Shown one piece after another: positions 33,802 through 42,923 of a stretch of DNA of 64,000 bases. Both the position numbers and the translations under genes were made by a program. The first letter of the stretch is position 1; each line of letters starts with the position of its first letter. The stretch is from an uncultured Lachnoclostridium sp. (GTDB lineage: Bacteria; Bacillota; Clostridia; Lachnospirales; Lachnospiraceae), in NCBI GenBank assembly GCA_905212635.1, contig CAJMFH010000001.1:62001-126000 (forward strand). The letters run 5' to 3'. Under the pieces are notes generated by a model. It made no database searches and had not been told where the DNA came from. It saw only the letters and a list, made by a program, of their open reading frames with translations.

Positions 33802-33904
33802 AACCGGAATGCTTCCTTTCTTTTAAATGATACGACCATTTTTCATGAATAAAAATATGCTTTTTGTAAATAACTAACATTACTACAAAAGGAGGTTTCT
33901 CAAT

Positions 33905-34099
33905 ATGAAAACAATTGACTATATTGCACTGGCACTTGTTATCATTGGTGCCATTAACTGGGGATTGATCGGATTTTTTAGTTTTGACCTTGTCGCTTTT
34001 ATCTGCGGCACAATGTCGATTTTATCCCGCATCATATATGCTGTTGTCGGTATATGTGGTCTTTATGCGATCAGTTTTTGCGGAAGGTTGAAAAACTGA
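33905..34099 (+). CDS. DUF378 small membrane protein
   Basis: This is a 64-residue protein of two membrane helices. TIDYIALALVIIGAINWGLIGFFSFDLVAFICG is the DUF378 signature, with the conserved GAINWGLIG turn. The function is unknown; members occur as single genes across Firmicutes. A perfect AAAGGAGG precedes the ATG. It is one of the few + strand genes in this half, facing mgsA with only four bases between their stops. Confidence 0.93.
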   Translation: MKTIDYIALALVIIGAINWGLIGFFSFDLVAFICGTMSILSRIIYAVVGICGLYAISFCGRLKN

Positions 34100-34103
34100 C
34101 CCT

Positions 34104-34502
34104 TTACTGGCGAACCAACTCGCGCCAATCCAAGTCTCCCCGTTCCAAAGCCTTCACAAGCAGCTCCGCTGTTGCAACATTGGTTGCCAATGGAATATTA
34201 TGAACATCGCAGAGCTGAAAAAGTGTTGTCACTTCCGGTTCGTGAGATTTTGGCGTGAGTGGATCCCGTAAAAAGATAACGAGATCGATATCATTATTTT
34301 CAATCTGCGCGCCCAGCTGTTTCTCACCACCCAGATGTCCGGCAAGATATTTATGGATATTTAAATTTGTAACTTCTTCTACCAGTCTTCCTGTCGTAGC
34401 CGTTGCAAAAATATCATGCTTACATAATATGCCACGGTACGCAATGCAGAAATTCTGCATTAAGATTTTCTTTGAATCATGCGCGATCAATCCAATGTTC
34501 AT
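34104..34502 (-). CDS. mgsA: Methylglyoxal synthase
   Basis: It converts dihydroxyacetone phosphate to methylglyoxal and phosphate, a bypass of lower glycolysis under phosphate limitation. The 132-residue protein has the family motifs: NIGLIAHDSKK, TGRLVEE, AGHLGGEKQLGAQI with phosphate-binding residues, and FLRDPLTPKSHEPEV, which carries the catalytic Asp and His. It is last in the mre-min-rodA cluster, 21 bases after rodA, as seen in other Clostridia. Confidence 0.96.
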   Translation of the reverse strand: MNIGLIAHDSKKILMQNFCIAYRGILCKHDIFATATTGRLVEEVTNLNIHKYLAGHLGGEKQLGAQIENNDIDLVIFLRDPLTPKSHEPEVTTLFQLCDVHNIPLATNVATAELLVKALERGDLDWRELVRQ

Positions 34503-34523
34503 ATATATTCCTCCTTAGAAGTA

Positions 34524-35750
34524 TCATTTTTTCCAAGATAAATTATTTTCCAACGCCATACTTTCCACAAAACTGCTACTGTTGCCTCGTGTCGGCTGTA
34601 TCTGAATATTAATTAATATTCCGATTGCCATCGCATTACTTAACATAGAGGATAATCCATTGCTTAAAAACGGAAGCGGAAGTCCGGTATTTGGCAGCAA
34701 AGATGTCACTACACATATGTTAAAAAATGTCTGGAAACAGAAAAGGGAACCGATACCAAGAGCAATCATCATTCCGAGATAATCTCTGGCATGCTTGGCT
34801 GCAATAAAACATTTAATGATAATGATCGATAACAGACCTAATATAATCAGACAGCCAATAAACCCAAATTCCTCGCTGATCGGAGTCCAGACGAAATCAC
34901 TCTCGATGACATCGACCGAATTATAGTTCCGGTTTTCACTCAACCCATCCATCAGCAGTTTCCCATACAATTTTCCGGAAGCAATCGACAATACCGAGTT
35001 ATTCTGCTGGTACATAATGCCAAGTGCCTCTGTTTCCGGATGAAGCCATCCGGTAATACGCCGCAGCTGATAATCATGAAGCAGTTTCTGCCCCGGCTGC
35101 TGGATATACCATATCAAAAAGCCGGCAATCGGGATTAATACAGCCACCACCGGACCAATGATCTTTTTACTCATGCCCGAACACAAAATCATCATCGCAA
35201 GCACAACCATAATAACAACCCCTGACGAAAGATCGGATTGTACCAAAATAAACGCTGTCGGCAGCAGCGCAATCGCACAGGCAAGGAAAAATGTTTTAAA
35301 CGAATCCAGCCGTTCACGATATGCCAGAAAGAAAGACGCCAGCGTCAATATTACAACGATTTTACATACCTCCGATGGCTGAAACATAAATACCTTAAAA
35401 TCCAGCCAGCGGTAAGAATCCGTATGCGCATTGGAACCCAGTGGAGAAAACCGTGTTCCTGCCACCATCAGAGTCGTAATAATATACAAAATGGGAACAT
35501 ACATACATAATGTGTGGTAATCGATCAACGAAAAAATAAGGATCACACAAAGTCCCATTCCAATTGTAAAAATTTGTCTTTTTGCAGAACCCACCTGTCC
35601 CGAGGACGGAATAATTGATAATATAAAGGAACTGATCAAAAACAAAATAAAAACTACCACTACTAAAAGAACGTCAAAGCGTTTCAAATTGTAATGTTTG
35701 GCTAAAAACCAATTGGACACCCGTTCTTTTATACTCGTTATTGTTACCAT
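34524..35750 (-). CDS. rodA: Rod-shape SEDS glycosyltransferase RodA
   Basis: RodA polymerises lipid II glycan strands during elongation together with PBP2. The 408-residue protein has about ten membrane segments and SEDS signatures such as FQPSEVCKIVVILTLASF, LVQSDLSSGVVIMVVLAMM, the ESDFVWTPISEEFGFIG motif and the C-terminal NTGLPLPFLSNGLSSMLSNAMAIG. Assignment to RodA rather than FtsW rests on the location downstream of mreBCD, PBP2 and minCDE. The start codon choice is less sure because the ribosome binding site is weak. Confidence 0.92.
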   Translation of the reverse strand: MVTITSIKERVSNWFLAKHYNLKRFDVLLVVVVFILFLISSFILSIIPSSGQVGSAKRQIFTIGMGLCVILIFSLIDYHTLCMYVPILYIITTLMVAGTRFSPLGSNAHTDSYRWLDFKVFMFQPSEVCKIVVILTLASFFLAYRERLDSFKTFFLACAIALLPTAFILVQSDLSSGVVIMVVLAMMILCSGMSKKIIGPVVAVLIPIAGFLIWYIQQPGQKLLHDYQLRRITGWLHPETEALGIMYQQNNSVLSIASGKLYGKLLMDGLSENRNYNSVDVIESDFVWTPISEEFGFIGCLIILGLLSIIIIKCFIAAKHARDYLGMMIALGIGSLFCFQTFFNICVVTSLLPNTGLPLPFLSNGLSSMLSNAMAIGILINIQIQPTRGNSSSFVESMALENNLSWKK

Positions 35751-35768
35751 GTCTGCCTGTCACCACCA

Positions 35769-36029
35769 TTATTTGGTTTGTTTAATACTCAAAATCGGAA
35801 TATTTGCAAATATTGCATTATTTCCCTCGGATTCATTTTGTTCGATTTTTATATCAAGACCACTTTGGTCAATTTCAACATACTTGGAAAGAACATTGAT
35901 AATGTCTTTCTGAATCTGCTCCATAATGTCCGGAGAACAATTCGCACGATCGGAAACCAAGACCAGCTTCAGTCTGTCTTTTGCTACGTTTCCAGAAGAC
36001 TTTTTCCGGAAAAAATCTGCAAATTTCAT
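35769..36029 (-). CDS. minE: Cell division topological factor MinE
   Basis: MinE stimulates MinD ATPase and drives Min oscillation. The 86-residue protein carries the N-terminal membrane and MinD-binding part (MKFADFFRKKSSGNVAKDRLKLVLVSDRANCSPDIM) and the C-terminal dimerisation domain. The start at 36029 has AAGGAG nine bases upstream; the ATG at 36038 overlaps it. MinE is absent from Bacillus but common in Clostridia; this genome thus has both MinE and a DivIVA-like protein. Confidence 0.95.
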   Translation of the reverse strand: MKFADFFRKKSSGNVAKDRLKLVLVSDRANCSPDIMEQIQKDIINVLSKYVEIDQSGLDIKIEQNESEGNNAIFANIPILSIKQTK

Positions 36030-36044
36030 AGTTTTCATCTCCTT

Positions 36045-36836
36045 TTAGTTGTTTTTAAATTTACTCTTTATCTTTGAGAAAAATCCTGTTCCTTTTGAGA
36101 GATCCAATAAGGGAACTTCTTCTCCCATAATGCGTTTGCATATATTTTCATAAGCTTGTCCTGCAAGGGATTTACTTCCCACAAGAGGTTCTCCCTGGTT
36201 TGTCGAAACAACGATATTCTCGTCATCCGGAACAACTCCGAGTAAATCAACGGCAAGGATTTCTACAACATCGTCACTTGACATCATATCCCCACGTTTT
36301 ACCATGTCATAACGAAGACGGTTTACTACCAGCTCGGTCTTCTTGATCTCATTGGCATTGAGAAGTCCGATGATACGATCGGCATCTCTTACCGCCGATA
36401 CTTCCGGTGTCGTTACTACGATCGCACGGCTGGCACCAGCGATGGCATTCATAAATCCCTGTTCAATTCCTGCCGGGCAGTCAAGAAGTATGTAATCAAA
36501 TTCATCCTTTAACTGATCTGTCAGTTTGGACATCTGTTCCGGCGATACTGCTGTCTTATCTCTCGTCTGCGCCGATGGCAGAAGATACAGTGTCGGATAT
36601 CTCTTGTCCTTGATCAGTGCCTGATTAATGCGGCAGTTTCCCTCAATGACATCCACGAGATTATATACAATACGGTTTTCCAGTCCCATAACTACGTCCA
36701 AGTTACGAAGTCCTATATCTGTATCGATCAAAACAACTTTCTTTCCCTCTTTTGCAAGTCCTGTTCCTACGTTTGCTGTCGTCGTTGTCTTACCAACTCC
36801 GCCTTTCCCCGATGTAATAACTATTACTTCACTCAT
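36045..36836 (-). CDS. minD: Septum site-determining ATPase MinD
   Basis: MinD is a membrane-associated ParA-type ATPase that recruits MinC. The 263-residue protein has the deviant Walker A SGKGGVGKTTTTANVG, switch I DTDIGLRNLDVVMGLENR, Walker B YILLDCPAGIEQGF, and a C-terminal amphipathic helix (GFFSKIKSKFKNN) for membrane binding. It follows minC with a 77-base gap that holds a likely internal promoter and precedes minE by six bases after the stop. Confidence 0.97.
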   Translation of the reverse strand: MSEVIVITSGKGGVGKTTTTANVGTGLAKEGKKVVLIDTDIGLRNLDVVMGLENRIVYNLVDVIEGNCRINQALIKDKRYPTLYLLPSAQTRDKTAVSPEQMSKLTDQLKDEFDYILLDCPAGIEQGFMNAIAGASRAIVVTTPEVSAVRDADRIIGLLNANEIKKTELVVNRLRYDMVKRGDMMSSDDVVEILAVDLLGVVPDDENIVVSTNQGEPLVGSKSLAGQAYENICKRIMGEEVPLLDLSKGTGFFSKIKSKFKNN

Positions 36837-36878
36837 CGTATTTACCTATCCTTTCCTTCAATAACTCTCTATCATAAT

Positions 36879-36907
36879 ATTTTACTTGAATTGGCTAAAA
36901 ATTGCAA
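36879..36907 (-). promoter_or_regulatory. Possible internal promoter for minD-minE
   Basis: On the minus strand TTGCAA (36907-36902), 17 bases, TAAAAT (36884-36879), in the unusually long gap between minC and minD. Confidence 0.4.
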
Positions 36908-36913
36908 TCTTTT

Positions 36914-37576
36914 TTATATTGAAATCCCATCTAATACCTTTCGGTTTAACGGTTCAATATAAATATTGCCCTCTTCTGCAAATGCAATCTTTGTCTCCAA
37001 TTTTGTCTCTGTTTTTTCATCCGGACTCCGCGCAATAATATCCGCAATACGGATCTGTGTCGGATTCATCTGAAGGGCAACGACAAAACTGTTTTCCTTT
37101 CCGGAAGCTCCGGCATATACTGTTCCGAGAAGTTTTCCCAAAACGACAACATTTCCTGCCGAAACCACCTGTGCCCCGACATTGACATCCCCAAGAATGA
37201 CAATGCTTGTCTCAAATTCAAGGACCTGTCCGGAACGAAGTGTTCCCTTATAAAACTGACCGGTATTGGAATTTAATTCTGTCAGTTTTTCTTCCAGCGT
37301 TTTGGCAAAGCACGCTTCTTTTTTTTCGTCATCGTCGATCAGACAGACAATATCCAGCTGGGAATGTTCCCGGATACATTCCATCAGTTCATATTTCTGC
37401 TCTTCCGATAACTTCCGCCCTTCAAAAGATAAGGCGATCTGTGCTGCTCCCAAAAAATCAGAAGAAGAAGTGAATTTTTCTTCGACCTTTTCTTTTAATT
37501 CGGAAAATTCCATCTTATCATCCAAATGAACGATAAGACCGGATTTATTTCCCTTGATCACAACCGGTTGATTCAT
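36914..37576 (-). CDS. minC: Septum site-determining protein MinC
   Basis: MinC inhibits FtsZ assembly at unwanted sites. The 220-residue protein has the N-terminal FtsZ-interacting domain and the C-terminal beta-helix (RSGQVLEFETSIVILGDVNVGAQVVSAGNVVVLGKLLGTVYAGASG) that dimerises and binds MinD. Length and motifs are standard. It lies between the PBP2 gene and minD in the shape and division cluster. Confidence 0.95.
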   Translation of the reverse strand: MNQPVVIKGNKSGLIVHLDDKMEFSELKEKVEEKFTSSSDFLGAAQIALSFEGRKLSEEQKYELMECIREHSQLDIVCLIDDDEKKEACFAKTLEEKLTELNSNTGQFYKGTLRSGQVLEFETSIVILGDVNVGAQVVSAGNVVVLGKLLGTVYAGASGKENSFVVALQMNPTQIRIADIIARSPDEKTETKLETKIAFAEEGNIYIEPLNRKVLDGISI

Positions 37577-37602
37577 ATTTGTCCTCGCTTTCTCTCAGAT
37601 GA

Positions 37603-40497
37603 TCAGTCTGCCACTCCGCCCGAATTACTAACCGGACTTGTCGCTGATTTCTTTAACAAACTCTTTCTTGCTTTCTCATCAAAGTAATACTGGTATACAT
37701 TACTTGCCAGAGATGCCGCATTACTTGACGTAAAGGCATTTGGCATAACAACCGTAACCGAAATCTTTGGTGAATCATATGGTGCATAAGAGACGAACAA
37801 CGCATGGTTTGGCTCGTTCGCACTGATCTGAGCCGTACCTGTCTTACCGGCAACTTTTACCGGTACTTTCTGAAATACACTCTTTAAACTTCCGTTGTTT
37901 ACTACCATGTACATTCCGCTTCGAATCGCATTCAAGGTCGAACTCTTGATATCAAGCTGGTTCCGCACAGTGGCTTTGTTGTTCTTTATCTTATTATTCT
38001 GTGCCGGATCTGCCACTTTATCCACCAGCGTAAGATCATAGCAGGTTCCGCCATTTGAAATTGTCGATACATAACGTGACAGCTGAACCGGAGTATAACT
38101 GTTTGTACCCTGTCCGATTGCAGAACGCACGGCATCGCTGTCAGATACATGTGGCTGTGCCTCGGTCAGTTCCACGCCGGAAAGATCTGTCAGGCCATAC
38201 TTATCTGCGTATTTTTCCAGTTTCTTTAATCCCCGCTCATTATTTACTGCGGTTCCACTCAATCCACTCAGGCGGTATCCCATTTCATAAAAGAAATAGT
38301 TACAGGAATGCTGGATTGCCTGCGACACATTGATGGTTCCGTGACTGTACGTACTCCAGCACTTCGGTGACGGATTGATCTTATCAAATACCACATGGTC
38401 CGTTACCGTCGAACTGGTATCAATCACACCCTCTTCCAGTGCCGCTGTCGCAGATACCATCTTATAGGTCGAACCGGGTGCCGTCTTCTGCTGCGTCGCA
38501 CGGTTCAAAAACGGCGAGGCAGAATTGGAATTGATCTTTGCAAAATATTCACTGTCGACCGAGTTGGCAAATTTATTGTTGTCATAACTTGGATAGGATA
38601 CCATGGCTTTTACTTTTCCGGTATTCGGATCTGTAATAACCACCGATGCAGCACAAGGAGTAAGCCCCAGTTCTCCCGGTGTGATCTCCAGCGATTTAAT
38701 CTTGGATTTCAAAAACTGAAATGGCGAGATCATTCCTGTGCGAAGTTTGGCAAGCATCGTCTTATCTTTCTTTAAATATCCCTGTTCATACAACAGCATA
38801 CAAACCTGTCTTCCGCTGATCTGGTCATTGTAGATCAGCGTATGGTATACTTTTTTGTCATACGAACTGTCATCGTTCAATTCGTCAAAAACATACTCAA
38901 TAATCTTAGCATAAATTTCCTCTGTACTGTAATAATCATCTCCGACATTGAGCATTTCCAGATCAATCCAGTTATGGGAGATCGCATAGATCAAAAATTC
39001 GCTCAGACTGATCTTTTCATTGGCATACTGATTATACATATCATCGGATTTATCCATTTTATCGGTCGCAATGACTTCATTTTTCCGAAGCATCGAATAA
39101 ATATAATCCATATACTCTGCATTGGTATCCGACATATTTTTTGTCGTCGTCTTATTATTATAAGACAGATATCTTTTTACTGCCCGCAATGAATTCTTTT
39201 TCTCTCTCGTAAACGTTTGATATACATTTTTTTCCAGTTGCGTTGCGTCGGATCTGGAAAATTTTGTAATATCAACCAGACTGTTTTCTACGATAGCGCA
39301 ATACACATCATAGATCGGAACACGGATATTTTTTGCGTCTTTTCCTTTCGAACCTGCACTTTTACTGTTATTCAATTTAGAGATCAATACACCGGCAATC
39401 GCTTTTTCCGTCAATTGATAAACCGCACTTTGCAGATCGGCATCAATCGTAAGATAGATGTCTTTTCCCGCCGTCGCATCTTTGTGATCCTTCGTCTCTA
39501 CAACACGGGAACTGCTGTCAATAACAAGCGTTTCACTTCCTTTTTTTCCTCGCAGCTGCTCTTCAAACGTGCTTTCGATTCCGGATTTACCAATCTGGTC
39601 GGCAGCTGTGTACGTATTGTCTCCATTTTCCTTCATCGAAGCCAGTGTATCCGATGAAATCAATCCGGTATATCCGATGATATGAGAAAAATAGGTGCTG
39701 TCATAATACACGCGTTTTGCCTCTTCACTGACATCTACACCAATCAGGCTGGCAGAATTTTCCTTTATTGCTGCCACCGTATTCAGAGAAACATCCGAGC
39801 TGATCGTAACCGGCTCATACTTCTGATACGTATTCATCATTAACGCATAACGGATCGCCATGATCTTGAGAGCGGTCGCGTCATCATAATCCTGTTCATA
39901 TTTTTCCTGTGCATCCGCTTCATTTTTGTTCTCCTCCGTCAGTGGATCAAAAAAATGAATGGCGTTTACCGCTGTCGATGTCCGGATATAACGAAAACAT
40001 TCTTCTGCCGTCATATTTTTCTGTTCATCTGTCAGCTCATCCACGGATTTGCAGAAATAAATCTCCCTCTTAAATCGCAGCTGAGCATTTTTGTCTACCG
40101 TAAATTTAAATCTTCCTTTTTTATCTATCGTAATCGGAAAATCTACGGTCACTTTATCCCCGTTTTTTTCGATGAGACTGATACATTTTAATATCATCTC
40201 GTTCATCTGTTTATTGCTTTCGATCTCACCGGTATCTTCCAACGTGATCGCATAACTTTGTTCGTTTGATGCAAGCAGTTTTCCATTGCAGTCATAAATC
40301 TTGCCACGGGAACTTTTTATCGTCTTCTGTTTTTCGTTTTTTATCGTCGCCTGCTCATCGTATGCTTCTCCCTGTACAATCTGCAAATAAAACAATCGTC
40401 CTATCAGTATACTAAATAGCACAACATATACAACAATTAAAGTAAAAATACGCGAACGCATCAAGGTCTTTAAATATTCAATAATTGAAGAAAACAT
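37603..40497 (-). CDS. mrdA: Penicillin-binding protein 2 (class B, elongation) with large insertion
   Basis: This class B transpeptidase cross-links peptidoglycan with RodA. The 964-residue protein has an N-terminal membrane anchor (about 14-38), the PBP dimerisation domain beginning at SSRGKIYDCNGKLLASN, and the transpeptidase domain with Ser676 in PGSTYK, the SCN motif and Lys885 in KTGTAQ. Typical PBP2 is 600-720 residues with the Ser near 300-350. The extra length is an insertion of about 240 residues (about 370-612) between LTIDADLQSAVYQLTEKAIAG and the LTPCAASVVITDPNTGKVKAMVSYPS strand, which are usually nearly contiguous. The insert is helical, charged and of unknown role. It is downstream of mreD by four bases. 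Confidence 0.94.
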   Translation of the reverse strand: MFSSIIEYLKTLMRSRIFTLIVVYVVLFSILIGRLFYLQIVQGEAYDEQATIKNEKQKTIKSSRGKIYDCNGKLLASNEQSYAITLEDTGEIESNKQMNEMILKCISLIEKNGDKVTVDFPITIDKKGRFKFTVDKNAQLRFKREIYFCKSVDELTDEQKNMTAEECFRYIRTSTAVNAIHFFDPLTEENKNEADAQEKYEQDYDDATALKIMAIRYALMMNTYQKYEPVTISSDVSLNTVAAIKENSASLIGVDVSEEAKRVYYDSTYFSHIIGYTGLISSDTLASMKENGDNTYTAADQIGKSGIESTFEEQLRGKKGSETLVIDSSSRVVETKDHKDATAGKDIYLTIDADLQSAVYQLTEKAIAGVLISKLNNSKSAGSKGKDAKNIRVPIYDVYCAIVENSLVDITKFSRSDATQLEKNVYQTFTREKKNSLRAVKRYLSYNNKTTTKNMSDTNAEYMDYIYSMLRKNEVIATDKMDKSDDMYNQYANEKISLSEFLIYAISHNWIDLEMLNVGDDYYSTEEIYAKIIEYVFDELNDDSSYDKKVYHTLIYNDQISGRQVCMLLYEQGYLKKDKTMLAKLRTGMISPFQFLKSKIKSLEITPGELGLTPCAASVVITDPNTGKVKAMVSYPSYDNNKFANSVDSEYFAKINSNSASPFLNRATQQKTAPGSTYKMVSATAALEEGVIDTSSTVTDHVVFDKINPSPKCWSTYSHGTINVSQAIQHSCNYFFYEMGYRLSGLSGTAVNNERGLKKLEKYADKYGLTDLSGVELTEAQPHVSDSDAVRSAIGQGTNSYTPVQLSRYVSTISNGGTCYDLTLVDKVADPAQNNKIKNNKATVRNQLDIKSSTLNAIRSGMYMVVNNGSLKSVFQKVPVKVAGKTGTAQISANEPNHALFVSYAPYDSPKISVTVVMPNAFTSSNAASLASNVYQYYFDEKARKSLLKKSATSPVSNSGGVAD

Positions 40498-40501
40498 TGA
40501 A

Positions 40502-41011
40502 CTACACTTCCTCCCTTCGTTCGGAAGATAAATACTTTTCCAGGCGGTTTAATATACGGAAAACAACAACGGAAACCACCAGTGTATAAATCAGTTCCGG
40601 TAAAATAATATGGGAAAAATAAAAGGTAAAATGCAATTTTCCACGTACTAAAAACTCCGTGATATAATAGTAAAAACCATATACCAGATCACCCAGTCCT
40701 ACAAGTACGCAGGGCAGTATGTAATTATCCGTAAAATAGATCTTCTGACAATAACCGCAGAGGAATCCAATGGTCATAAAAATAAAGGCATACAGTCCGA
40801 TCACACTTCCATACATCATATCCAGCATCAGTCCGCATACAAGCCCGATGACTTCTCCGGAAGTACGCCCGCGCATATAACTGTAGCATACCGTCAGAAT
40901 CAATAATAAGTTTGGCACCACATTTGCCAATGCCAATTTATGGAAAACTGTCGTTTGCAGTAAAAAGGCGAGCAAAATGATGATAATGGTTGAAATACGT
41001 CTTTTAATCAT
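40502..41011 (-). CDS. mreD: Rod shape-determining protein MreD
   Basis: MreD is a small integral membrane component of the elongasome. The 169-residue protein has about five membrane segments, with the family-like VPNLLLILTVCYSYMRGRTSGEVIGLVCGLMLDMMYGSVIGLYAF. Its start overlaps the end of mreC by eight bases. The sequence is poorly conserved in general; the call rests on topology and position between mreC and PBP2. Confidence 0.93.
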   Translation of the reverse strand: MIKRRISTIIIILLAFLLQTTVFHKLALANVVPNLLLILTVCYSYMRGRTSGEVIGLVCGLMLDMMYGSVIGLYAFIFMTIGFLCGYCQKIYFTDNYILPCVLVGLGDLVYGFYYYITEFLVRGKLHFTFYFSHIILPELIYTLVVSVVVFRILNRLEKYLSSERREEV

Positions 41012-41882
41012 AGTTTTTAATATCCTCGATTTCTGAAGAGTCCTTCAACGTGGTAATGATCAATACTGTCTCTAATTTATCAAAAGATACAACCGGCGTA
41101 AGGTGCCCGCTCTTTGACAATCCATCCGGCTCCTGTGTAATATCTGAGATATAACCCACGAGCAGTCCCGGAAGAAATTTGTCACTGATGTGCGAAGTAA
41201 CAACCGAATCACCATTTTGGGCAGTTACATTATTGCTGATCATCGTAACATCAATGTATCCTTTGTAAATACTTTCCATATTTCCTTTTACAATACAAGT
41301 TTCCCCTGTGTTTTCAAACATGGCACTTACATTGCTTTTGTCATCTATGATCGCCCGGACTTTGGCATAATGGTCACCCACTTCAGACACAATCCCTACC
41401 AGACCGTTTCCGGCGATCACATTCATATCGACAGCGATGCCGTCTTTCTTTCCTTTATCAATGGTAAATAAATGAAACCAGTTATTTCCATCTCGTCCAA
41501 TGACTGTCGCTGCCACTTTCGGATAATCCGGATACTTCTGATCCAATTGATACAATTCACGATAATTATCCAAGTCGTTATTTTCACCGGCAAGAATTTT
41601 ATTATCATAACTAAGTGCATCAATTTTCTCTTTCAACTGTTTATTTTCTGCCAGAAGATCCTCTTTGGAATGAAGAAGATCCATCTTATCCGAAATTGCT
41701 TTTCCTACTTTGTTGATTCCACTCTGCATCGGAGACATAATATCTCCTACCGTCGCCTTCACACCACTTAACCGGTCTGAAAACTTAAAACTGAGGACTA
41801 CGAGAATGGCACAAAGAATGCTGCAAAAAATATAAATATATTTGGGATGAATTCTTGGTCCCTTTCTTCTCTTTCTTTTCAT
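41004..41882 (-). CDS. mreC: Rod shape-determining protein MreC
   Basis: MreC is the bitopic scaffold that activates PBP2. The 292-residue protein has one membrane segment (about 13-32), a coiled coil (about 60-110) and the two beta-barrel domains with VAATVIGRDGNNWFHLFTIDKGKKDGI and GNGLVGIVSEVGDHYAKVRAIID. It follows mreB with an 18-base gap and overlaps mreD. Confidence 0.96.
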   Translation of the reverse strand: MKRKRRKGPRIHPKYIYIFCSILCAILVVLSFKFSDRLSGVKATVGDIMSPMQSGINKVGKAISDKMDLLHSKEDLLAENKQLKEKIDALSYDNKILAGENNDLDNYRELYQLDQKYPDYPKVAATVIGRDGNNWFHLFTIDKGKKDGIAVDMNVIAGNGLVGIVSEVGDHYAKVRAIIDDKSNVSAMFENTGETCIVKGNMESIYKGYIDVTMISNNVTAQNGDSVVTSHISDKFLPGLLVGYISDITQEPDGLSKSGHLTPVVSFDKLETVLIITTLKDSSEIEDIKNYD

Positions 41883-41900
41883 CGCCTGTCTCCATTCTGC

Positions 41901-42893
41901 TTATAAAGCAAGTTTTGCAAGCTGCGGGTCTTCGATCACTGCGCCAAGTCCCATGATAACTGTACTTTCCGGTTCTTCGCACAAATTTACCTTTAACCCA
42001 AGTTCATCGTAAATAAACTGTCCAAGATCCTGAATGCGGCTGGAACCTCCGGTCAGATAAAGACCGGATTTATAAATATCGGAAGAAATTTCCGGTGGTG
42101 TGCGCTCCAAAATAATCTTAATGGAATCTACAATATTCTGGAACAATTCTGCCAGTGCCTCATGCACACATTCTCCGGTTACGGTAATTTCACTTGGAAG
42201 TCCGGTTACCAGATTGCGGCCGCAGATGTCCATCTGGGCATCGGTCACATAAGCAGATGCAATATTTTTCTTAATTGCCTCGGCACTCTTTTCTCCGATG
42301 ACAAAATTCATATCTTTTTTAATTTTATTGATAATTGCTTCATCAAAACGGTTTCCTCCTACCGGGATCAAACGGCTGAGTACGATACCTCCCAGAGAAA
42401 GAACGGAAATCTCTGCCGTATTGGCACCGATATCTACGACAAGGGTACCTGTCGATTTGGTAATATCAAGATTCATTCCCAATGCATCTGCAATCGGTTT
42501 TTCAACGACATGAATCTTCTTTGATTTCAGGTTGGTATTGGCAATAAGGTCAAAATAAGCTCTCTTCTCTACCTCGGTAATATCCGTCGGAACAGCAATA
42601 TAATATTCGGCTCCTTTGAATCTCTTTTTCCCATTTAATTCTGCAAAAAAGTAGTCGATCAATGCCTGCATATTTCCAATATCCGCAATAACACCATTTT
42701 TGATTGGATAGGAAACATCCAGATTTTCCGGTGCTTTTTCATACATTTCAAAAGCCTCGTCGCCAACGGCAAATACATGATTCTTTTTGTAGATGGCAAT
42801 CACACTCTTTTGATGTAAGATCACACCTTCTCCATTTTTATAAATTTTAATTGAGCTTGTACCAAAGTCAATTCCGATTGCTTTTCCTAGCAT
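41901..42893 (-). CDS. mreB: Rod shape-determining actin homologue MreB
   Basis: MreB is a bacterial actin that organises lateral wall synthesis. The 330-residue protein shows phosphate 1 IGIDFGTSSIKIY, connect 1 and phosphate 2 LVVDIGANTAEISVLSLGG, and the adenosine motif LYLTGGSSRIQDLGQFI. I prefer the ATG at 42893 since AGAGAGG then has normal spacing; the ATG at 42902 overlaps that site and would add three residues. It follows radC, the order radC-mreBCD being common in Firmicutes. Confidence 0.95.
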   Translation of the reverse strand: MLGKAIGIDFGTSSIKIYKNGEGVILHQKSVIAIYKKNHVFAVGDEAFEMYEKAPENLDVSYPIKNGVIADIGNMQALIDYFFAELNGKKRFKGAEYYIAVPTDITEVEKRAYFDLIANTNLKSKKIHVVEKPIADALGMNLDITKSTGTLVVDIGANTAEISVLSLGGIVLSRLIPVGGNRFDEAIINKIKKDMNFVIGEKSAEAIKKNIASAYVTDAQMDICGRNLVTGLPSEITVTGECVHEALAELFQNIVDSIKIILERTPPEISSDIYKSGLYLTGGSSRIQDLGQFIYDELGLKVNLCEEPESTVIMGLGAVIEDPQLAKLAL

Positions 42894-42923
42894 TTTCTTC
42901 ATCCTCTCTATCTTTATAGTCCT

